The position numbers and the translations under genes are program-made. From Rhabditophanes sp. KR3021 (lineage: Eukaryota; Nematoda; Chromadorea; Rhabditida; Alloionematidae): a stretch of DNA of 64,000 nt. Location of the stretch: positions 3,782,001 to 3,846,000 of the forward strand of contig CAUJLY010000002.1 in assembly GCA_963281155.1 (NCBI GenBank), read 5' to 3'. Under the pieces are notes generated by a model, which did not search any database, had not been told where the DNA came from, and saw only the letters and a list, made by a program, of their open reading frames with translations. Below, piece by piece: positions 36,485 through 46,402 of this stretch (positions within the stretch are counted from its first letter, which is position 1; each line of letters starts with the position of its first letter).

Positions 36485-37192
36485 ATCTTCATTTTGATAT
36501 CTCCATATTTAATGTCAACATTTTAATAGAGACTAATAAAATAATTTTATTAAATATGTATATCTTTTATTATTGACAAAACATTCACCCTTCATATTTC
36601 TTATGATAAAATTATGTTCAGTTCTTTGAATTGCAACTATCAATTTTTAGTAATTTGATAACGCTATAAATAGCTTTTATCAATTCTTGATTCTTCTCTT
36701 TTACTACTCATTAATTTTTTTATTTTAATAAAGAAATGTTTAATAAAATAATAAAAAATTATCTTTAGAATCTTTGAAAAGATACGGTTTTAAGCGTATA
36801 TAAAACTTATTTATTTATGTTGTACAATATTGGCTATTTAATTAATAGCTTTGAATTGTCGAGTTCGTATAAAAATTAATATTCAAACAATATACACCAT
36901 TTATTATTGAAAATAATTTTTTTCTTATCCGCGTCTGTTACCAGCATGATAAAAATTGTTTTTAGCGATAAAAAGTAAACTTTTCCCTTTTATGGAATGC
37001 TTATCAATTATTAAATACTAATTAGAGGCCGAATCTATTTCACTTTTAAATTCTGTGTTACTTTTATTTCAGATTATAAGCATTACTTTTCCATTCAATT
37101 CCGATAATATACTTTTTTATTCTATTGTTACATTATCAAAAGGTAAGTTCAATTATTCAATTAAATCCTTCATTAAAATAATCTCAGTTAGC
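36485..37192. other. Intergenic region with a 5' UTR intron of the next gene
   Basis: A donor GTAAGT at 37143 and acceptor TCTCAG at about 37187 lie just upstream of the ATG at 37193, implying a 45-nt untranslated intron. The rest is AT-rich. Confidence 0.45.
36535..36540 (+). terminator. Poly(A) signal AATAAA
   Basis: Lies 51 nt after the stop codon of the small membrane protein gene. Confidence 0.5.
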
Positions 37193-37759
37193 ATGAATAA
37201 ATTCTTTTCAAACGTACGCAATGATTTTATGGATATTTTCAAGTTTAAAAAGCGTGAGAACAAAAAGCAAATCGTCAGGGCGACTAGTGTTCCCGAAGAA
37301 AACAGGGTCAAAAAACCAAGTGAATCTCATTCAGAATTAAACCAAATTTCAGTGACCCGATCTTTATATGACCCCAATAATAATATTGGAGCAGGAGGAC
37401 GTAAACGAGTCCAGTCTACAATTGGTACTACGGCTAAATTGGTTAATCGTGTAAACCATTCAAAGAATAACGTTGACTCAGCCAAAAATAGTAATTCAAA
37501 CATTAAAAGCGAAAGTTCTTCTCAAACCGAAGTGAGAGGCCGATCGGTCTCAGTTCCAGAATCCTTATCACCTATTCATACTATAACAATCGAACGGCGA
37601 AAAAATGGTAAGACTATCCCAAACACAGTTAACAAAACTTATACTAAAAAACTAGTCCGTACAGCTTCTATGGGTCGAGGAAAGTTGCTTCGTATACAAT
37701 CAGTCGATGCAAATGTTACCAAAGAGTCCAAAAAAAGTCAGCCTTTCTTTCCGTTATAA
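37193..37759 (+). CDS. Unrecognised basic Ser-rich protein, 188 aa
   Basis: Single coding exon after an untranslated intron. The start MNKFFSNVRNDFMDIFKFKK is amphipathic and basic; the rest is predicted disordered. It contains a series of basic-directed serine sites, RATSVPEE, RVQSTI, RGRSVSVPE, RTASMGR and RIQSVD, resembling repeated 14-3-3 or PKA-type sites. Two share the core SVPE. It is convergent with the potassium channel gene 230 bp downstream. Function unknown. Confidence 0.55.
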   Translation: MNKFFSNVRNDFMDIFKFKKRENKKQIVRATSVPEENRVKKPSESHSELNQISVTRSLYDPNNNIGAGGRKRVQSTIGTTAKLVNRVNHSKNNVDSAKNSNSNIKSESSSQTEVRGRSVSVPESLSPIHTITIERRKNGKTIPNTVNKTYTKKLVRTASMGRGKLLRIQSVDANVTKESKKSQPFFPL

Positions 37760-37960
37760 TATTATTTCAAATCCTTAGCAATATTTATTTTATTTTATAC
37801 TGAATATGTATTTTTAAGTTATATAAATCTTTTAAACAAATTATTTTTGTAAATCTAAAAAAATACTTTACTGCCAATTATTTGGATTCAAATCACTTCA
37901 CTTTAAATTATAAAAATTACTTTATTGTAGTAATAAATTATTTACAGGCCAAAATAAATA

Positions 37961-37966
37961 TTTATT
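37961..37966 (-). terminator. Poly(A) signal AATAAA of the potassium channel gene
   Basis: AATAAA on the minus strand, ~22 nt beyond the distal stop at 37988, supporting use of the distal reading frame. Confidence 0.5.
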
Positions 37967-37987
37967 TACTCATTTTTATAGGTTCTT

Positions 37988-40900
37988 CTAACAACTCTTA
38001 TCACGCATATCAACAATGGTAACTAAACTGTTTCTTCTATCTATTGCAGGGTTAGATATTCCGATTTCGTGTTTTTTAATATATTCGCCTACTTTTCCTT
38101 GTTGAATGCTCCTTGAACGTTCTCTCGTAACATCATCGAGCGAAGACTTCAAAGAGCAATTAGAGCTCGATCTTGTCATTGCCTTGGAGTTATAGGAGTC
38201 CGTTCCACATGAACTAATTGCCGAAAGATTACTTGATCGTCGATAACTCAACACTGAGGATGGGACAATTAATTCTTCTATAACAGCATCTATTGGCGCA
38301 TCTAATGTTTCATTGCTAAAATGTACACGATCAGGAACAAGACTTTTTTGTGTTTGTAATGTTTTCCTACGATTTGTGATCGTCAACGGATTATCAACTT
38401 CTTTAAAAGTACTGGTAGCAGCAAGTACATCTTCTTCCCGTGATTGACACGACTTAGATAACTTCATTTTAGATAATGTAGTATTGCTTCTATCCTTATT
38501 ATCAGACCGACTACTTCTAAATTTATTTTTAAGTTCTCTCACGTATTCCCTGCGTTCACTGGGGGGAATATATCCCTGACTTTGCTTATTTTGTGTTTCA
38601 ACATCACGCATGGATAAGGGTTGTGCAGAAACTATCTTCAAACTGGTACCCTTTTTGTGTTCTAATTTCATTGAGACGTCTTGCTATTTTAAGATAAGAA
38701 TCGTCTGTTTGAACAATTAGATCGTGTTTCTTTGGACCTTCTTTCTTAATTTCAGTTGACTCATCTACTTTATCTGCCAACTGTGTAGTGGGTGGATGAT
38801 TGAGGGAAGATTGTAATTCCATAATCTCGGCTGATGTTAATAATGTCATTGAAGATACATTGTGATTAGGAAGGCAAATCGTTTCAATTCCAATAGTTTT
38901 ACTTTCAGGAATTGGCGAGGCAAATGAATCACACTGAATACTAATATTTGTCATGGATGCACTTTTGTGTGCACTTTCCAGCATATCAAGTTTTTCTTTC
39001 ATTAAATTGATTTCGTCCTCGTAAAAAACTGTCATTTCAGACAATTTAGTGTCTTCTGTTATGGATGTTTGTTGTGACTTGTCTTCGTTAAAATTATCTT
39101 CTCCATTAAAATAATTATCTTCTGTATTGATTGATATCGCCCTCATTATTGGCATCAATGCATTATCAGTTGTGTTATCACAAAAGCTAATTAAATTGTT
39201 TGTACTCAGACATTTATCTAAGTTTTCAATGATACTTGTTTGTGTTTGCCCGTCTTCAAGTGTACCAAAGTTAGTCATTGTACCCCATTCTTTTAACTTT
39301 TTCTCCTTCAATTCTTCCATCAGTGATGTTTCGATGCTTTTGTTTGTGTAGGAAATATCGTCAATAAATTCAATAGCATCAGTCGCGCAGTCAATGTTCT
39401 TGATATAAGCCATTGAAGAGTCATCGTCTTTTATAGACATACCTATGCTTTTATCACACAAATCATTGCTGTATTGAGTGCATGTCTCAACATAACAATT
39501 GGTTACGTCGATGCGTGGTATTTTTGAAACTAATTGAGCCTCGCATACATCGAAAGGTAGTGACGCAGCATCTGCGATTGAGTTATTATCTTCTTTTTCC
39601 GATGCTATTTGTGTTGAACTTGACTTAGACTCTACTTCATCATCAATCGAGGCAAATGATTCATTAGCTGATCTGTATGAACTAACGGCGTTAGTATTTA
39701 GTGCATCGTTTGTTTTTTGTAATGTTTCATCGTCATTGACCGTACTAAAGATGTCATCTTGATCAAAATAATCTGTTTGGATATATTTGTTGTTGATGTT
39801 CAATATTTCCTTCTCGTACTTTTCAACTACCACGTCTAATTCTTCTTCCTGTTTTTCACTCATAAGATGGGGAGCCAAATACCTCGCCCACCAAGGCTGT
39901 TCATTTATTATTTGTTCGACACACTTGTACGCATCTGTATCACCTTCCTCCATAGCTCTCCTGCATTCGTTTTCGATTTGTAGCATCAAATCGTAGAACC
40001 ATTCTGAAAAAATTAATTAAATTCAACAAAATAGTTTTCTCAAACCTTCTATCTTTATCTGAATTACAGATAAAAGCATTGAAACAATTGACAGTCCAAT
40101 AATGACTAGCCAAAACATTAATATCAACATGTGTGGGTGATCCAAGATTACATCGCCTAACCCAATAGTAGTCAGACTACAAACCATGAAATAAAACGAT
40201 GTAAAATAGCTCCATTTACTTTCCCATATACAAAACAAGCCTGCCGAAAAACAAATCCAAATGATACAAACTAGGAAAGCTAACCATATAGGAATTGTCC
40301 TGCTGATTCTTTCGCTTATCATAGATTCTTGGTCAAGATTGGAAGGTGACTGGCTTTCAACATCTACGTTATCATTACCAACAGTCTCAACAATACCATT
40401 TTTATTGCCAATTGATCCTATGAGTTTCTTTTTTTGTCTATTTAATCGCATTCGATATCTATAATAATGTAAAATTCAATACCATCAAATTTGGTTGCTT
40501 ACTTTATCCAACAATCACTTAAAAATTGAGTCAATGTTTTTCCAGATTGACTCAATATGGCTAATACCAAGGGGATGCCAATGATAGAATAAACAATTGT
40601 CAACGCTTGGCCTGCGGTTGTTCTGGAAACAAAATATATTATTATTCATGATTTTTATGTCATCAAAAATATACATATGTATGCATAATTTTAACGCGAA
40701 GTTCAAAACTAAACCAGTCCAAAAAAATGATTTATAAAACTTCACCTTGTATGAATCGTCCCGTAGCCAATTGTAGTAACAATTGATCCAACATAGAAAA
40801 GAGCACCCATATAGTCCCAATCTAGTTTTCTTTCACCTTTCAAAATCAGAAGCTGATTCTCGAAATGTCCAAATATGTCTTTGGCACTTAATAATTTGGA

Positions 40901-43900
40901 ATTTTCACTTATTACCTCGTCATTCATTATATACTTTAAACGGGTAAAAGTTTCATTTCTCAAACCTTCCATAAAAGTCTCTTCCTTTTGCTTGAGAGCA
41001 ATTTCATTATCACTTTCAATCAAATAAAATATTCCTGCGCCGATGATTGAGTACAGGAATAATAAAATAAAGGGAGCTATTGTTTTCAACTTATATTTGT
41101 CATAAAATGCTTTGAGCTAAAATATTTATATTATAATCTAATAATTATACCACTGTTACCTTGAGATACCATGAGGAATGATATTGTTTTAAAGTGTTTT
41201 TACGATTGGGAAGATTTAAGCGTGTAGTACTGCCCAAAAAAGATATTTGGATCTTCGGCTGTAGACAATTTTCTTCCAAACATCTAAAAAACGCAGAAAA
41301 GATATATAATTTTATTAAATAAAAACTTACTAGTGAACTCAAAATAGATGTTCTAGAATCATTAAGTTTATTACTACCAAAATTAATTTTTCCCACTTGC
41401 GAACTCTTCGTTCCTAATGGTGATTTAGTTTTACAATTATTTGAGATCCGAGAAAAAGGTCGACTTCCACTAAATTAAAGAACATTACTATACACTTAAA
41501 TATTTATACTTGTAGTTCAGTTTTACTTTTCAAATAATCTCAAAATATTTATACTTGCTTTTTGCACATAAAACACATAATTTATTGAGGTGATGTTAAA
41601 GTTATAGACTGTGACTTATTTTGATATTGGCACATAATAAAAATTATATTATCATCTTAATAATTCAGTAAACAAAATATATATCTGACATTTAGTATAA
41701 TTATGTGGATCAAGTTGCGATACATTATTAACCCGAAAGTTTATAGTAAAGGTATCTAAGCTATGCCCAATCAGCTTAAAAAATGTGCTCTTTTTTGAAA
41801 TACATCAAAGTATCGCCTTGGAAAATGTTTGATGAAAATATATAAATAATCGGCAAAAGATTAGTTGACTTTAATATATTATAAAAACAACACAAGTGTT
41901 TAAATAGCAACTTTATCTTTGAAAAAGACAAATTTTTGATTGAAAATAAGATATGTTTTTCTAGTTATAATAGGTTTATTTGTTCACGAAACCGTTAGGT
42001 AATCTGAGGATGAACCCTGCCAAGACGCCCAGCATCACAAACAACATTAATATCAATTTTTAGAGTAGCTTGTACCAACATAAACCTTTCCAAGTTTTCG
42101 GAACGATTAAATTTTAAATTACTAGTAACATTTGACAATTTAAAGTGCCGTTTTTATCAATTTGTGCTGTTTATCAAATTTTAGCAATGTATGCTGTCTT
42201 AGATCAACTATGTCAACATCAAAGGAGAAGCCCAATATTGGAATAAAAGAGTTTTGAATCGAGATTTAAAAAGGATAAATACTCTCAAATGACTTACTAT
42301 TATCACATAAAGACACAGAAGAAGGTATTATGTACTGGTTTAGAGTTGGAAGTAGTACCGATATTGTGTGTCCATGGGTAGAGTAGATGAAAACCTAGTG
42401 GTCATTTTGGCAATACTGAACTTCCAAAAGTAAGTTTATCAATAAGTGTGGAGAGAAAGGGAAGCATATTTAATGTGATATCTTTGATGTTAGAGGAGCA
42501 AATGAAGATGTAGAAGGAAATTGCTGCCTCATTATTAGAGGAGGTAGGAGAGCATAATCAGTGTTTTTATCAAGAGTTCATGATTTGGAGTTCAAGGAGT
42601 TGGCTACTGAAATGACAAGTACATCACTTTGGGATACTCCAGAAGTACATTTATAGTTACAGTGATGAAAGTGATAAAGGGGTAAAGACATTGATGGAAG
42701 ATGGGATAGTTGTCATGGAAAGACCAAAGAAAGATTGTAGTCACTGGAACAACTTGGAGGAACAAAACAGTCTTCTAAATGTTTATAAAAAAGAAGTTGG
42801 TGCTAAGGATAGGGAAATATAAATGTCGCCTTATAACTATTAGTTTACAGAACTTCACTTATAAAGTTGAATAGATGGATGTCTCGCTTGATTCCTAACC
42901 GAAAATGCTGTGAAACATGTAGAAGGCATACGAAGTACATTAAGGGTATCTCATGCAAGAAAAAAGAATGCTACGTTAGTTGAAATGAAGGGGGAAGAGC
43001 ATTGGGAATGGCAGCAAAGAGGAGGAAGAATTAACTGATGAGGGCAAGAAGGTTTTGAAAAATCTTTCTGCTGATGGTAGAGGAAAAACTACCGAGTTAA
43101 CAATCATGATACAATTCGAACCAAAGGTAATACTCGTGGAAAGACATTGACAGGAAAAGCACAAGAAGGTGATAAATTGTGGTCAAAAGATTGGGATAAA
43201 GATAATTTAGCTGGTATGAGGAGAAGAGAAACAAAAAATGCCTCCCGAGATAAAAGGCCACTTCTGACTGACAATGAATTAAAAGCTAAACATGATGCTA
43301 AATTAAGTAAAAAATATAATAATATTTAGCTGGAATATGTATATGTGAGGCAAACAAAATAGACTTCAAGAAATACTTTATTTAGAACAATGGCCAATAA
43401 AGTTAATTGAGAGAATTAATGCAGGTTCAAAATAAACAGTAGGAAGGAAAAATTCTTGGCACGTTTATTTGTTAATGTTAACCTTAAAAAAGCTAAGACA
43501 AATCGTAAAAAATAAACTATTCCTTTCATATTTTATTTAATAAACTCATTTTGACAAATAGGAAACCTTCAAGCAAACAATAATGTTTATTTAACTTATT
43601 TTTTATACAAAAAATGTGCCTTCTAATGAGACAATATTATATCAAATTAAAATCACATATATTTAAAATGCACTTGCATTTACTATTTTTTATTATTTGT
43701 TATTATTTCATCTTTAAACCATAAGTTAATTGAAGAAAACAAGATTGTGCATTATTTTAAAGGAGTGCCGATTAAATAATGTGCAAAATATGTATATAAA
43801 AAGATCGAAAGTATGTAAATGCACGTTAACATTATCTAATTTATATTGGAGGATGATCAGTTAATTAAGCTTTTTATAGGATTGACATTCTTTAATAAAG

Positions 43901-44399
43901 GAGGAATGATCAATGTCCTGAGGAAAAGTGTAATTAACATAAAATTAGAAACCAATGAGTATAGAAAGTATCCTTGAGATAATGAAGAAGTGCTAATAAA
44001 AACATTGATTCGAGAAGATATATTGGTGTGGCTTTAAAATATTAAGTCATATTTCTGGTAGTACATTATAAAACAAGTGTATTTTTTAAAGTGATGTTAA
44101 TACTAAAAATCGGGGTAAATGACATTTAATATTTATAAATAGACAATTAGTTGATTGGAGATGTAAAAATAAAATTACCTAAGATTGTCATATCTGCTAC
44201 TTCTACCGTCTTCATTTTGATATTCCTGAGGTTTTAATGAAAAAATATTAAATGAATACTTTGAATATGGCTTGGCAGGAGTATCATATTTTTTTTGAGA
44301 ATTGATAAGATCATTAAATACAAATTCAGTTTCTTGCGAAGGATTAATATTCTTGAAATTAGAAATATCGAATCTTCTTGTCTTTGTGAAGATAACCAT
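37988..44399 (-). CDS. Two-pore-domain (K2P/TWK) potassium channel with a very long C-terminal tail
   Basis: Exons 44399-44179, 41469-41331, 41258-41160, 41116-40746, 40622-40503, 40458-40046 and 40003 onward; all phases agree. TM1 (TIAPFILLFLYSIIGAGIFY) is followed by an extracellular loop, pore 1 with TTIGYG (about 40758-40772), TM2 beginning TAGQALTIVYSIIGIPL, TM3, pore 2 with TTIGLGD (about 40152-40170) and TM4. Such channels carry background K+ current and set resting potential. The cytosolic tail after TM4 is ~460 residues in the first frame (stop near 38604), and a second 220-residue open frame overlaps it. Deleting one A from the run CAAAAAGGG near 38650 joins them. Intron 1 (2.7 kb) contains a decayed sense-plus gene. 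Confidence 0.9.
42170..43330 (+). pseudogene. Decayed unrecognised gene in potassium channel intron 1 (antisense to host)
   Basis: Plus-strand frames with coding-like Lys/Glu/Arg-rich composition broken by many stops, e.g. DGIVVMERPKKDCSHWNN (about 42690-42760) and 43147-43329 (GDKLWSKDWDKDNLAGMRR). They lie wholly inside intron 44178-41470. No domain is recognised and the SGQSN C-terminal motif of the other intron elements is not seen, so this is probably a different inserted gene. Confidence 0.4.
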
Positions 44400-44945
44400 T
44401 TGATAATTAGTATTTGAATATATTAAATAAGTATAGGTATTTGAGATTGAATCCAGTATATTGCAATACTAAATAAATATATTGAATATACTTAATATAT
44501 AAGCACTTTAAGCACGCGAATACATAAAGTTTTATAATAACAATGGTGAAATGAATCACTATAAATTGATCCAACAACTCTCACCTTTGAAATAAAAGGT
44601 TTGTGGTCAACAAATTAAACGTTTAAATAGTTTAAATCTTTAAATCATTGTTAATGGTGTAATTTTCGTTTAAAATCCAAACAGCTGACGATCTGTCAAA
44701 AGATGAACAGAATTAATAACTGTTGACTCGAATACTCAGTCATTTTATGCCAGACAATTTAATTTGTATTTAATAACCTTTAACTTGCAAAAACAATAGC
44801 CGACTACATTTTTTATACTATTAAATTAATATGTAAGTTAATTAGAATAGTGGGATAATAATTTGTATTTAATAAAATGTAAATTTCTATATTATTTAAG
44901 TAAAATGAAACAAGACATTTTAATTTCTTTCGAATTACTTTGAAG
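44400..44945. other. Divergent intergenic region
   Basis: Shared upstream region of the potassium channel (minus) and the next plus-strand gene; no specific site supported. Confidence 0.5.
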
Positions 44946-46279
44946 ATGGGTCGTCGCACAGGATTTTACTACTATGATGAATTATTGGAAATGCTCATTC
45001 CCTTCCGGGGTTATACATTCACAAATGCTACTAATAGAATAAGAATACTATTATTACTTGCATTCATTTTGGCCTTAACACATATGCTCATATTCTATTA
45101 CCCTCTCATTTCAAAGTTTTTTTTGAATAAAGTAATTTTTCCACCGTTAAAAAGATTTTATAAATTTAGCATAAAGCAATTAAAAGATAGATTCAAGAAA
45201 AGTGGCAAGAATTTTCAAAAGGAAGTTGTCGCGAAAAAGAAAACGGTTGTAAAGGAAAAAATGGTAAAGTATATGGATACTGTCGAGTTTTCTAAACTAC
45301 CTCACAAGATGAAAATGGTATTTAGAGCTAGATATTTAAATTTAACCTTTCATCGTGGCTATCTCCAAACAAATTCCAAAATTCAGCAACGCCTCGCTCA
45401 ACTAAAATCTGAAAAAATGAAGGAAGAAGAGGATGCATCCCTTCTTAATGTTGAGGAAAATATAAGGCCACATGAAGAAAAAAAGAAAGATTCCATAGGT
45501 GGTAGAAAGGATATAAACAAAAGTAAAAAGAAAAATGGGCAAGAAGTGAAAAAAGAATCAGAAACTGGAAAGGACTCTGTTAAGGAAGGTCGTAAAATGT
45601 GTGGAAGCAAATTTGTGAAGAAAGAAAATGATGATCCTAAAAGTGAAATCAAAAAAGAGTCTCTATCTGAAGTTAATATTGGAATTGACAAAAAGAAGGA
45701 ACCTGAACAGGAAATTCAAAAAAATGTAGAGACCAAGAAAGAAACGGAACTGCATTTGGTTAAAGAAATGGGAAAAGATAAGACTAAAGCAAAGGATTTG
45801 AAAACTTCGAAGATCGATAAAGTCAAGGAGAACGAAGACACTGGGGATAAATCCAAAGCAAATAATAAAATAATTCTGGACAAGCAAATGGCAAGTAATT
45901 TCTTGAAGAAAGAAGAGAAAAATTCTGCAAAGCGAGTCAAGACTGATTATAAAGATGACGAAATAGAAGAAAGCAGAAGTTTTATGCCTCCAACCGTGAA
46001 GAAGAAAGTACTTGCAGAAGAAGAAGCCAAAGAGGAAAAGTCGGAAAAAGAGATATGCGAGCTGATTTGCTTAATTCAATCAAGCAAAGACCTTCTATTA
46101 AAGAAACAAGTGTCGTCGGGCTATTAGATGTTAACCAATCTACAACTGATTTATTGAAGACATGCCATAAGGATGTCACACCAGTTGTAATGCGCTCTGC
46201 TAAGGGAAAACCAGCTCCAAGACGTCAAACTCAGTTTGGAATGGTTCGTAATGAAGATAAATTTAACAACGCTATATAA
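44946..46279 (+). CDS. Membrane-anchored Lys/Glu-rich protein, unrecognised
   Basis: ATG at 44946 gives MGRRTGFYYYDELLEMLIPF, a hydrophobic span (RILLLLAFILALTHMLIFYY), a basic amphipathic region, then ~280 residues very rich in Lys/Glu with repeated KKESE-type patches, predicted disordered or coiled. The first frame stops at 46127, but the frame from 46055 (LLNSIKQRPSIKETSVVGLL... to GKPAPRRQTQFGMVRN) continues the protein if one A is added to the run GGAAAAAGAG near 46045. A one-base length difference in a homopolymer is therefore likely. Single exon. Family unknown. Confidence 0.6.
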
Positions 46280-46402
46280 ACACCATAATATAATCTTTTA
46301 TTTTTCATAATTTCTGTTTCGTACAACCAAATTAAAAGAAGATATATATTCAGCTAATAATTGTATGAATTTAAAATGATTAATTCGTATATTTACAAAA
46401 AC

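Noticed and set aside
45398..45940. Several minus-strand frames opposite the Lys/Glu-rich gene
   Set aside because: Mirror images of AAG/GAA-rich coding sequence (Phe/Leu/Ser-rich), no independent support.
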